A stretch of DNA of 64,000 nucleotides from Aphelenchoides besseyi (taxonomy: Eukaryota > Nematoda > Chromadorea > Rhabditida > Aphelenchoididae). Position 1 is the stretch's first letter. The number at the start of each line of letters is the position of its first letter. Of the stretch, positions 46,687-57,773 are shown piece by piece. The notes under the pieces are model-generated. The model ran no database searches. It saw only the letters and a list, made by a program, of their open reading frames with translations, and had not been told where the DNA came from. Made by a program: the position numbers and the translations under genes. Location of the stretch: the NCBI GenBank assembly GCA_024699855.1, contig JAMPIQ010000001.1, positions 7,006,001 to 7,070,000 on the forward strand. The letters are read 5' to 3'.

Positions 46687-48800
46687 ATGATCCCAGCGAT
46701 CATTTTTTGTGTTGCTTTTGGCGTGTTTGTTGAGGGAAGCGTCCCGCAGTTTCCACGTCATCATCCATTGAATCCTTTGAACTGTCGTGATGCAAGCCGT
46801 TACTGTTTGTCTTTCAAAGACCAAAATTACTGCACAACTCGAGTCCACTACATGCGGGCGCATTGCAAAGCCACGTGCGGTTTCTGTACTGTGGCATTGG
46901 ATCTTTCAAAGTGAGCAAACTTATACATGGCTTATATGTTTGAATATTCAAATAACTTTGTTTTTTAGAATACAAAATCCCCGAATGAATCAGACAAAAA
47001 TTACTTTGTCAGGTATGTTCAAAAGCTTTGGGATATAACAATATAAATTTGAAATTACTTTCTGTGTTTAGCAGACAAAATGAATGAAATTTTGGAGTAT
47101 GTGAATTATGCTGCATCGGCGAATGACGTTCGAGACAGCTATTTGAAGGGTAGAATTATTGAACAATTGTCTATGATATCTTATCAATTTCAGCACGCAG
47201 ACAAAACATCACTGAGTCGTCTACCCAAAGGATGTTGCCACAATTCCGAGTTCAGGACGGTGAAGATGCGAAGTTGGCGGAAGTTCAGTGGTTTGTTCAA
47301 TTGGTCAACTTTTCGGATTACAGTGTAAGTGTTTCAAATACTTTAACTCAAAATATGCGAAAATTTATCACATTCCAATAACTTTCAGCGATGCGGAGGA
47401 GTTGCAATCTCGGAAAATATCGTGTTGACAGTGGCGCACTGTATTCTCGACACTGAAAACTTGGATCCCAATGTATTCCAACTACGAATCGGATCAGTTG
47501 CATCCTACTACGGACAAGCCCTTCGATTGAAAAAAATTGTCCTTTACAGTGCTGGCAAATATGGAGACAATTTCGGTGCGTGCACAAAAGATGATATAGC
47601 GTTGTTAGTCACGAAGGATCCCATTGATTCAGAAAACCGCATAGATTTATCCAAACGTGCTCACATTTCGGGAGAAAAGTTGGACTTTTACGGCAAGTCT
47701 TAAGTAGCTTATTTTTACTGTTTAATTCCATTCAGGCTTTGGTATTTCCAAGTTCAATGACGATGGCACTGCAATTTTTCCACAGCGAATGCAAAAGACG
47801 AATGTACAGGGTGTCTCAAAAAAAAGGGCAATCGTGCTGTAACTTTTTAACCAGCCATTGTATGAAGATTCTGTAAAAAGCAACTAAGGTTCTTTTTGGC
47901 CGCGGAGTCGATTGGTCTAATTTTCTGCCGGATCGGACAAGTCCGCAGGCTGCTATGGACAATTTTGTACCTCCAAGCGAGTTTAACGCTGCGAGTTTTT
48001 GCATAAATTTACAAACGATGCTTCCCATTCTTCATTTTTTTTAAGCGCTGGCGATATCAATAATTGAAGCAAGGCAAAAATGACGTGACTTCGTTATGTC
48101 ACTTGATGGATGAACTTGATTACAGATTATTTATAACAATTTAAGATTAAAAATTACAGTTTGTTAACAAGATGTTCAATGTGGCCTCCGTGTTCCCGTA
48201 CTACCAAAGTAATGCGCTTAAGAAACTTATTAACCCACAAATTGCACAATGGAATGTTGTGCCCGAGTTCTTCCCATGCTTCCAAAATCCGGATTGTCAT
48301 AAGTGAATTGATAACGACTGACCGTCATAACGAAGACAAAAATGAAGAATGAGAAGCAGCGTTTGTAAATTTATGCAAAAACTCGCAGCGTTAAACTCGC
48401 TTGGAGGTACAAAATTGTCCATAGCAGCCTGCGGACTTGTCCGATCCGGCAGAAAATTAGACCAATCGACTCCGCGGCCAAAAAGAACCTTAGTTGCTTT
48501 TTACAGAATCTTCATACAATGGCTGATTAAAAAGTTACAGCACGATTGCCCTTTTTTTTGAGACACCCTGTAGTTGTTAAAGACACTTATTCGGACGATG
48601 ATCACCTTTTTGCAACAACTGGCAAATTAGAGTCGGGAGATAGCGGTTCTCCGCTTGTCTGGAAGGAGTACGGCTCATCTGTGGTTGGTGGTATTTATTG
48701 CGGTCGACGTATTCATGACGATGGAAATCACTACAGATATTTCCTAGAAATTAACTACTATTCCACTTGGATATATGATCAAATCAACATCGCAAAGTAG
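46687..48800 (+). CDS. ShKT-domain trypsin-like serine protease, interrupted by a transposable element
   Basis: Exons 46687-46910, 46969-47012, 47075-47149, 47194-47324, 47389-47692, 47736-47804 and 48573-48800 encode a secreted protease. The signal peptide is IPAIIFCVAFGVFVEG. A ShKT domain follows (CRDASRYCLSFKD to CKATCGFC, six Cys), then the S1 domain with His (LTVAHC), Asp (KDDIALL) and Ser (LESGDSGSPL). The intron after 47692 has a GC donor (ACG|GCAAGT). The last exon is split by a 764-bp inverted-repeat element; removing it with one TA copy gives a continuous frame (KTNV then VKDTYSDDD). As it stands, translation would run into the element and stop. An earlier in-frame ATG at 46582 exists but lacks a good signal peptide. 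Confidence 0.8.
47807..48570. mobile_element. Mariner-type inverted-repeat element (MITE-like), TA-flanked
   Basis: The ends are perfect inverted repeats (CAGGGTGTCTCAAAAAAAA at the left end, its complement at the right), flanked by TA on both sides (47805-47806 and 48571-48572). That is the hallmark of Tc1/mariner insertion. The repeats extend inward about 230 bp and are nearly identical: both arms, read outward to inward on opposite strands, translate to almost the same 70-residue frame. The central 290 bp have no transposase I can recognise, so the element is non-autonomous. High arm identity suggests a recent insertion. Confidence 0.88.
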
Positions 48801-48993
48801 GTATTTGTAATGCTTTTTGAGCTATAAAAAGTCGTTTAGTCGCGACGAGTTATAAGTCAGTGGTCAACGATTGGAATCAAATATTACCATTTAATTCAAT
48901 TTGCATATGTAGCTAACTAGAAATAAATTGAAATTAGCTGAGAAGGATGTAGAATTTTATTGACCGTATCAAGGGGTAGTGGGTGTGCGCTAG

Positions 48994-49221
48994 AAACGCC
49001 TATTATATACTACTGGCCGGGAAACAAGTTTTGCTTTTCAATGGAGATGCAGATACTGTTTGTAGTTTTGTGCACAATCAAAAGGTTGGAATCTTGCTAT
49101 TCAGTTTCCAATCCTTTTTAGTTTGTTAAACTACTCGGATATCAATTGATTGGTCCTCGTAAGGCGTGGAATTACGCAAACAAAGTTCCTTCAGTCGCTG
49201 GCTATTACACGGGCTATAATG
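48994..49221 (+). pseudogene. Serine carboxypeptidase (S10) fragment, C-terminal part
   Basis: Two exon-like blocks, 48994-49084 and 49122-49221, read KQVLLFNGDADTVCSF (the catalytic-Asp region NGDxDxVC of S10) and GPRKAWNYANKVPSVAGYY (matching the W.Y...VAGY segment near the C-terminus). Reading is open and the splice sites are good. The exon with the catalytic His (GAGHMVP) that should follow is not visible before 49500. With the N-terminal fragment at 45825, this looks like one S10 gene broken into pieces around the ShKT protease gene. It could also be part of a second copy. Confidence 0.65.
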
Positions 49222-51564
49222 GTAAGAAACCTGTTTGTCATACGAAGACTGTTGCCTTGTCGCATAAAACGAAGGCGTTTGCATGCAATCCGACAATTTT
49301 ACCGACCGCAAACAAACCCGATAAGCCATCCACCGACCACAGCAGTTTTTTCGTGTTTAAGCGCGTGCAACACAAAGGTTATATTTGAGAACGTTGCGGT
49401 CATTCGCGACCCCTCAGGCAACCGCGTAACGACGAGCGGCCTTTTTTCAGTTCAACAGACCGATTTCCATTTTTCTTCGTTTGCACCGACGGGCACTGAA
49501 TAGCACAATGAAGCGTATACGCAATTTTTAAGCACAACCGAGAAAAAACACGTGGGTATCTCGAAGACTGTCGGTGGCCAACACACAAATTTCCGCATAT
49601 GGTCGTCACGACAACTGCGCTTTTGTTCTCACAATTCGAATTGCGCACTTAATCACCACTCAATTTCGAAATTTATGCAATTCAAATACATAGCCTCTTG
49701 TTTAAGACATTTTCCCAAAAAGGAGACGTCATTTCGTAACGTTCATTTGCCGTTCGACTTTTGCAACTCGAAATTGGCTCAGTCTTGGGGTTTCGACATC
49801 TTTCCGTTTCGAAAAACGACAGCCGGAAATCCCAATTGATGTGTCGGTGGTTGAGTCATTCTTGTTTTCATTTCAGGAGTAGACTTCTTAACGATTCAAA
49901 ATGGCAGGCATTTTGCTGCTTCAACGTTGGAAAACCGCAAGAATCACTTCAAATGTTCTACAATTTTCTTCGTGGAAATCACAATTATAGCGAGCCAGTG
50001 TTGTAAAGACATTAGGAAAAAATAAAGAACTGAACGACTCTATTCACATGTAAGAAATCATAGTTCACGAGCGAATGTTTAGCCCGGTGTCTATCTTAAT
50101 GTAAAGGCACCAAAGGCAACATTCGCTAGAAAATCTATGCTCTCTTTGAGCCATCGTAGACTTCAAGTGAATAGCCGCATCATGAATGTACCCGGTGATG
50201 CTAAACAAGCTCGATCACATAACCAGAGGACATTCACGAGACTCGCCATCCACAAGTAGACGATGAATAGTGACTAGTGGAATAACGCCATCTCACTGTA
50301 GTTCACGAAATCGCAACTGCTAAAAAACCGTATGGTCACAAGCCGTCAAATGAATCGAATGCGACTCAATCTTCTCCAACCGGTCCACCTCTTCAACCCA
50401 AATAGGCGGAGTCAGCTTTCAGGCCACGACGTTAAGCGGCAAAAGTCCCAACGAACGGCAAAAAAATCGACGCGATGTGGATCGAACGAGCGCAACGAAG
50501 GAAAAAACGAACGCGCGTAGGAATGACCGCTTTTTTGGTGACTGCGGAGCGGTTGTCTCGAACAGGGGGCTGCGGAGGCCGCTCGAGCGGCACCAAGCGA
50601 ACGAAAACGAGAGAGCGCTCGCGAGCACGAAGAGTTCGCAAAATCCGAAACGACTGCACTTGCAAACATCAAATATACACACGTTTATCAGTGACAAACC
50701 AACGGAGATTTCCGAAGATGACTAATCTCCATCTGTGATTCATTAGATGTTACTTTTCAGTTGTTAAAAAATCAAACGGAAACGTGATCAGCAACTTCGA
50801 ATGAATCAGCGGTTATCAAACTCGTCGAACCGCTGACTTTCCAACCTCCGCAACGAACCCAAAGAAATCGAACTATCTGCGCAAATCGCTCACAAGACCG
50901 AACGTTTAAAAACGCAGTTCAATTCAAAAAACGTGGAGAGAGGCGGGCGGGCGAAGGTCGAAGAGTCTGGCACGAACAGCAACGAAGAACATTGCGCTGC
51001 ACGTTCGCCGTTCCACACGGATCGACGGCAGATGCTGCCCACCAATCAGACGCTTTTTTCTTGCCGTTACTCAACTCAACGCCAAAATTCAAATGCAAAT
51101 TGTCACCGCCAATTTTTTGTAGTGAAATTAATGTTAATGGCCCACTGTAGAAACCAAACGCGTCGACCCAACTCTCCAGTTGATTTTTGCTCTCTGCTAC
51201 AGTACAACGGGTGAATGACAGTTGGACGTTCGATTTGAGCACGTGAATAGCTCGGAGATTGCGCAATTTGACTGATCATTTGCGTCGCGGTGTCCTCATG
51301 GTCATTGGTTTTAAGGAGCTCGGCAGGTGCTTGGCTTTGATCTGCGAAGGTATGCGCAGATCTGTGGTCAATTTTGGCGCGTTTCTACCGAACAACTCGC
51401 GCAGCTGTTCGAAAAAGGCCAGCTGTTCGGAGAGTCGTCCAAAATACTCAACGAGCCAACGCCTTCTTATGTTCTTACGCAACCTATCAAGTGCTCAACT
51501 CTCAATGGTCGACCTCATGTCGTTTGAGTGGATAAGTTTATGTCATGAAGAAATAAACAAAGAT
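49222..51564. other. Long intergenic region; no gene recognised
   Basis: The part from 50330 to 51250 is richer in G and C, so long overlapping frames open on both strands (for example minus 50672-50412, plus 50475-50738, minus 51266-50919). They contradict each other and match nothing I know. No RNA gene was identified. Confidence 0.45.
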
Positions 51565-52723
51565 CTAAACTGATGATGCCAACTGCGAGATGAATTGATC
51601 CAAAGAATGTGATTTAAGAGGCGACATAAAATCGAAATTACGATCGATATTTGCATTAATCACGACTTCTTTCCAATCAGTTGGTATTTCTTTTTCACCG
51701 AAACGAGCTCCCAAGAGTGCAGCGCCAATACATCCATTTGTGTCAGTATCGCCTCCAAAGCCAACAATACGAACAAAACCCTCGGAGAACGAATTTGAGT
51801 TTCGTAATTCGTGAAGAGCAATTTGTAATGCAACACCCAAGAAACCCTGATGTTTTGTGTCACCATCGATTAATGTGCCATCAGGTAACCGAATTGGAGT
51901 TGCTGTATGTTGTGACGTTTCAACGATTTGACGAAGTATCGGGGATTTTAATTGTTCGTAAGCTTCGTTAATTGCCATCTTAACACAAATTGACGTTAAA
52001 GACTTGAAAACAAACCTCAGGCTTCACTCCATTGATCAATTTGATTAGAACAAAAACAAAAAACTGTGACGCTTCGATAGCAATTGGATTTCCATGAGTT
52101 AATGTGCACTCTTGAGCAACCGTATTGAAGACACTAAAATTAAAAATATTAGACACTACAATTGATACCTTACTCCTTTGGATTTGACTTGTGTAATGCA
52201 ATGGCTAACGGCGTAATTCGCATCAACATGCCGTTACTAAGACTGTTAGCGTTGTGTTTAGTCACATTCTCGGTTATTTCTTTCAAGATTTCTGACTTCT
52301 CGTCACCAGTCAATTCGGTGCTCCAATTGGTGTTTAGTTTGGTTTCTGAATTTCATTAGCACAGTCGATTCTTTCTCGCAACTCACTTATAGTCAACGCT
52401 GACTTGGTTGCGATTCCGGCATCTGGTGGATTTGTTTGCAGCCAAAATGCATAAGAGCAAGCAACATCGGCGCGATCAAATCCACGACATCGAATCAAAC
52501 TTGTTGCCAAACTGAGTGCCATTTCTGAGTCATCGGTTAGCTGTCCTTTACAACGATTAAACGGTCCACCACCAAGAAGTGGAACGTGACCGTCGATTGT
52601 ATCGTTTTTCAACATTGAACGTACCACATCGCGGGCTTTGAATTCGTATCTCGAGCCAAATGAATCGCCAATTAGTTGCCCAAAAAAAGCTCCACGAATT
52701 CGATTCATTTTATCTTGAGCCAT
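51565..52723 (-). CDS. ADP-ribosylglycohydrolase (DraG/ARH family)
   Basis: Removes ADP-ribose from modified targets using paired Mg ions. Four exons (52723-52387, 52345-52174, 52133-52016, 51978-51565) join in phase to 346 residues. The family blocks are in order: RIRGAFFGQLIGDSFGSRYE at the N-terminus, QLTDDSEMALSLA (first metal site), NANSLSNGMLMRITPLAIAL, CTLTHGNPIAIEAS, and VGFGGDTDTNGCIGAALLGA (second metal site). All metal ligands look intact. The sequence resembles the broad DraG-type hydrolases of bacteria and protists more than the human ARH1/ARH3 proteins as I remember them. The introns show it is a resident nuclear gene. Confidence 0.88.
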
Positions 52724-53802
52724 TGGTTCTAAAAGTCGAGAAGAAGTTAAGTGACAGAAGACAATCACGTCAATCAATGCGTTCCTTTGGATCGTTTACT
52801 TGATGGTAGTAGTGAAGATGCATTAGCTGAACTCACGATCAGTTTTGTTTTTCGTGGCTATTTTTACATCTTCTACTGAAGCTTGACATCTCTATCGAAA
52901 TCAAACAATTTGTTTTCGCTTCTGCAATGCCGCCGAAAATCAAGATGGCTGGAGTGGGAAACAGAGACTGAAAAAAGGGTTCAGAAAACGCGCCTTGCAA
53001 ATGATCAGCGTGCAGTTTTTGTTTTGGTTCGCAACAAAAAGTCAGACGTTTTACTGTTTGTAATCGTTGACTTTTTGTGGGAAACGTTTATGATCTTTTT
53101 GATGGACGTTTATTGTCGCGCATTCCCGACTTCGTTGCGAATCGCACGTTTTCTTCGTGTCCCTATTTTTGGACCCAGAAGTTTCATTGGCGGCGAAATG
53201 GTTCGAATGACGCCAAGAAACGTCCGACTTCTTTTACTCATCTTTCTGGCCAATTCGATCGGAGCGCCTGCTGCGAATCGGAGCGCATTTTGGCCGCCGT
53301 TTGTTCCCTCTCGATGATCCAATTGAAACAGAACTCTGCCCCACGCCTTTTTTTTTATCACCGGCGTTGACAACGGGAATGCCGCCTTCTTAATTGTGTT
53401 TTTGTTTCGCATTGTTTGTTCACTTGTGAAAAAACGTGCTGATCATCTTCAGGTGGACGCGAAGGGTTTCTGGCACTAAACCGCGTGATTCCCGAGTTTC
53501 TTGTGACAAGCGAATTCCTCGGCTCTCCCTCAATTCCGCGTCTTGTGGCCAAACGGCCAGCGCTTTTCTTTTTGGCTTTCAATTTGTTTTTTGAGAGTTT
53601 TTTTCGTCTCTCGACATCTTACGCGTAGAATCACGATCAACAATCTTTGTCATCAAAGAACGCGCAGTTCGACGAAAAAACAACAAAAACAATCTGGAAA
53701 TTACTCTCGACTGTTCCCAAAAGCGCGTTCTTTTGGTTGCGGAAAACAAACAGCGTCCCGAAATTTTACTGCTCGTGCTTTCAGAATCAATCAACGGAAA
53801 TC
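52724..53802. other. Region between the divergent hydrolase and glycogenin genes
   Basis: Likely shared promoter space. A plus frame at 52883-53317 (144 residues) has no recognisable domain. TTTCAG at 53779-53784 precedes the glycogenin ATG by 18 bases and may be its trans-splice or 5'UTR acceptor. Confidence 0.45.
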
Positions 53803-55832
53803 ATGTCGCAAACTGCGTGGGTGACTCTTGCGACAAATGATGGCTATGCGGTTGGAGCGCTGGTGTTGGCGCATTCGTTGAAAAACGTTGGAACTCGTCA
53901 CAAGATTCACGTTCTCTACACCGATGGAGTTTCGGAATCGTTGCGGTTTGTTTGCCTTTTGAATCTCGTTTATCATTTGCTTTTCAGTCAACAGTTCAAT
54001 AGCGTTTTTGACGGTCAATCGTTGGTCAACGTGCTCGACTCGAATGACGAAGAGAATCTGAGTATCATCGGTCGACCGGATCTTGGAGTCACGTTTACGA
54101 AATTGCACTGTTGGCGTCTAACTCAATACGAAAAGGTTTGCAACCGCTTCATCGATGTCATCCTTTGTTTTAGTGTGTTTTCTTGGATGCTGACACACTG
54201 GTGCTCCAGAACGCGGATGAGTTATTCGATCGACCGGATTTCTCTGCTGGTGAGTTTGCTTTCGATTTCAATTGTTTAATCATCGCTTTTGCAGCTCCGG
54301 ACATTGGATGGCCAGACGTAAGAACGTGTGCTGATAAGATTGCATTGCAACAGTCAATTTCAGTTCTTCAACTCGGGCGTCTTTGTCTTCGTGCCCTCAT
54401 TGGAAACTTATCGTCAATTGGTTCATTTCGGTGTTGAACATGGAACTTTCGATGGCGGTGATCAGGGATTGCTCAACCAATTTTACTCTAATTGGCGAGA
54501 ACTCGACGCGTCACATCGTTTGCCGTTCATTTACAACGTGACAGCCGGTTTGATTTACAGTTATGCCGCCGCAATTAAACGGTTTGTTTGCGTTTGTTGA
54601 CGGATCTTATCGCGGTTTTTAGTCATGGGCAAGACATTAAGATTGTTCATTTTCTTGGAAAACAAAAACCGTGGCATTCAATTGCAAGTGGATCACATCA
54701 ACATTCGCATTGGTCCAAATGGCAGGAGGTTTACGAACAGAATGTGAAAGAAGCATTGCCGAAGCATTTGACTGTACGTGATTTTCCGTTGGATGATGAT
54801 CTTGCCGTTTCGACCACCAACCTCACCGCCACTAACGTTCAGAGTGCTCAACAATCAACTAAACCAAATTCTGCTGTGGTAAACTTAACCCTTTTTGTTT
54901 TATTATTTTTATCAAAATGGTGTTCTGGTGCAAACGTTTTTGTATGTTGGTGTTATTCGTTCAGCTTTGCATGTGAGAGTGGATGCTTTTCGCTATTTTC
55001 CTTCTATCTTTACGCTGTGATTGTTGGTGGTGGTCGGAAGGTTGGTGGTCAGTTGCGGTGAATACGGTTAACCGTTTTGTTGATTTGCATCTAACCAACG
55101 GTTTAGCAACTTTGGTATGGGAGTGCACCGGCATCTCAACTTCATAGACATCATCATAGAGAGCGTCGAATCTCGCATCGTGAGCATCATCACTCAAATC
55201 AGAATTTATCGCCTCAACCACAAAAACCTCACGAGAATCGTCCGCCATCTCCCGAACAACACCCCAATCCCAACACTTCGACACATGAAGAACCGCCGTC
55301 ATCTGTCGAGGAAACAAATTTGGAATTGAAGGTCGAAGAAAATGTAATTTCCTTCCGCTCTTTTACGCTTCTTTCTGTTCTATGACTTCTAATTTGTAGC
55401 GTCCGGAGTCCGTAAATCCCGATTCGACAGAGATGGAAGACGACGATTGGGAAACGCCAAAAGAACGATCGCGTTCGAGTTCGTCTGCCAGTAGTTGCAG
55501 TGTTGAATCGGTGCTGTGTTTGAAGTTTTTCAAATGATCTTTCCTCAGGGTTCGAGGGTAGTGAATTGACGTCGTGTGAAAGTTTGTGTAGTTAGGTTGA
55601 TTGAAAAGAATTTGGATAAAATGGAGTGGGTTGTGAGTGATTAGTGTGATTCAAATACTTCAATTTCTATCTTATTTACGCTTATTAATTTGATCTCTTT
55701 CAGGAGCTTTCGGCTGGAACCAAAGAGGAACGACATTACGCCGACTGGGAACGTGGGGCACCGGACTTTGCGGGACGTGATTCATTCGCGAACATCATGT
55801 CGCACATTGAGAAGTCGCTTACTGAGCCATAA
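53803..55832 (+). CDS. GYG1: Glycogenin (self-glucosylating glycogen primer)
   Basis: Starts glycogen by adding glucose from UDP-glucose to its own tyrosine (family GT8). Nine exons (53803-53945, 53988-54135, 54174-54249, 54295-54317, 54364-54581, 54623-54878, 55107-55343, 55400-55510, 55704-55832) give about 446 residues. Motifs are [20 protein letters not shown] at the N-terminus, the metal-binding DxD in [18 protein letters not shown], the region of the glucosylated Tyr ([10 protein letters not shown]), and [11 protein letters not shown] variable His- and Pro-rich linker leads to the conserved C-terminal block that binds glycogen synthase ([20 protein letters not shown]). Exon 4 is only 23 nt. 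The donor after 55510 is my choice to keep phase with the last exon; without it the protein ends ten residues later. Confidence 0.92.
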
Positions 55833-56612
55833 ACTTCGAGTCAACTTCATCTTGTGCATTTCAAACTGTTTTGACGTCTGTTGCTCATTGTACTTCTTTC
55901 AAATTTCGCTAACTTCCCATTTCTCATCAGCCTTAGATTAGGAAACGACCGAAGATATTATTCGTGCTAATTGTTCTTTTTAATCGTTATAGCCATCCAA
56001 CCGATGAGTTTAGTTCGATTCTATAGGTGCCATTAAATAAACGAAATTGCCTTAACATCGTTCACGTTGATCATAAGATGCATTAGTGTAAAAGAAAGAA
56101 AATTGATCCGCTGGAAAGATAATCGACGGCCACGTTGCTGCGACTGCAAAACTGTCGACCTTTTGCGAATTCTCCTTTTCTTGTGTTTGTCGTTGTAGTG
56201 ACACGAAATTCGGTCGCTTTTCGATTTCCGGCAAAGCAGTCATGGCTCGTTTAATCCACGTTTTGGCTTTGCATTCACATGTCCACCGAAAAACTTTCTT
56301 CCAACCTTCTCCGTCGCCATCAGTGTCCATTGTTCTCAAGGTTGAATTGCAGAGAGGTCGCGGTAATCGCAAAGAGCAGAATGCGAAGCGACGTGAAAGG
56401 GCGGACAGTTCGGTTGACTGCTGTTCGTCTCGAGAGTTTTGTATTTTTGTCGCAATGCCCTCAATGGCTTCCACTTTTTCAAACTTCTTTATGAACAATT
56501 TCGACTACTAACAACTGCAACAACTACGTGATTGCGTTTTCGTAACTAAAATGCTACTGTTTAGATACTCGGCTTTGATTGACATCACTTCGTTCATGAC
56601 CTTATAGTCGAA
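55833..56612. other. Intergenic region
   Basis: Contains an ATTAAATAAA string near 56033 (a likely polyadenylation signal for glycogenin). A minus frame at 56498-56052 has no recognised domain. Confidence 0.45.
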
Positions 56613-57614
56613 ATGTCCGTTCTCGCTTCCGCTCTTCTGACTGTCGATGCGGTTTTGGCTTTCATTATTGGAGCATCATTTTTCTTTTTTCCTAGTCAAC
56701 TTGGAGATTACATTTTTGTTAGTTGAAATACTTTTATTTCTGGTCAACCTTGTTAATTGTAGAACCGTGGAACGGATGGAGTTCATTGGCATTTGCTGCG
56801 GTGTATTGGCGGTCAAATTCTTGCGTCTGCGGTTTTCATTCGCTTCAGAAATCGAAATGCCGAAACACGAACCGCCGTCTATTTGGTGCGAATCTTAGCG
56901 TTTACGTTAATCTTGATCATCACTTTACATGCTCGTTCAGTTTTTCCCAAAGATTTCAATTATCAGGTAAGCAATCGGATCATTGAATCTGAATGCTTGA
57001 GATTTTAGTTCGCTACGAATACAATCTACTATTGTATTGGAGTAATTACTGTCTTCATTTCTGCTCTTTTGCTTAGTCGATGGCCGATCGGAGATCATGT
57101 TTATCGCGAAACGTACATCGGAAATGCTTTGTACCAATTGGATTCCTTTGCATCGATAGCAATTGGAATGGCATGGATTGCATGTCCGCATTGGCTATTA
57201 CATCGTCAGGTATCTTGATAATTCTGCTTTTTTTTGTACTGAAGTTCAGGTCAAAATCACGATGGATGAAACTCATGCGATTTGTGGACGTTTCATGGGC
57301 GCTCTTTTCGTTTCATCGCACGTTATCAGTACTCACGCATTACATTGGCGCAAGTTCTCGGACCGTCAAATGGCTGCTGAAACTCGGGCTTTTGCACGTT
57401 TTCTTTCTTGATTCAAAGATTCACCCGACTGCTTTAGGTTTGTTTCTGCATTCTGTTTGCCCAGATTTGGTCGCAAATTGCCTATAAAGAAGATTGGAGC
57501 GGAGGTCACTGGGTTGGAATCTCGTTGTTTTCAACGTGGACAGTCATATCGTTCGTTTATCGTGTGTATCTCGCTCGTACCAATCCGGAGAATGCAAAAA
57601 CAAAACGCAATTGA
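56613..57614 (+). CDS. Multi-pass membrane protein with an internal duplication
   Basis: Exons 56613-56717, 56763-56966, 57009-57209, 57250 to about 57408, and a final one to the stop at 57614 (starting 57438 or 57465) encode roughly eight membrane segments. Two halves resemble each other. LLTVDAVLAFIIGASFFF...CIGGQILASAVFIRFRNR...ETRTAVYLVRIL pairs with YQLDSFASIAIGMAWI...CGRFMGALFVSSHVISTH...ETRAFARFL. No canonical donor links the fourth exon (which hits TGA at 57409) to the last one in frame, so an indel or a non-standard junction is suspected there. I do not know the family. Confidence 0.6.
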
Positions 57615-57773
57615 CACTTAAGTATCCTGTTTGCTGCTTATTTCTATTTAATTTATTAAATCATTTACAAGAAGCCATTGGAATGTCTGTGCTCGATATG
57701 CAACAAAGCGAAAAGTCGTGATTCAATTTTATGCAAAAACACTTTACGATTGAAAGAACGTCGGCGATTAAGG

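Noticed and set aside
47803..48574. The mariner-type element acting as a clean intron
   Set aside because: GT and AG are at its edges, but splicing there removes four target bases and shifts the frame, so it would not restore the protease.
50412..51266. Several overlapping long frames on both strands
   Set aside because: They arise from locally higher G+C and fewer stop codons; they contradict one another and match nothing.
56052..56498. 148-codon minus-strand frame containing MDTDGDGEGWKKVF
   Set aside because: Part looks protein-like, but there is no family match, no clear start, and opposing frames are equally open.
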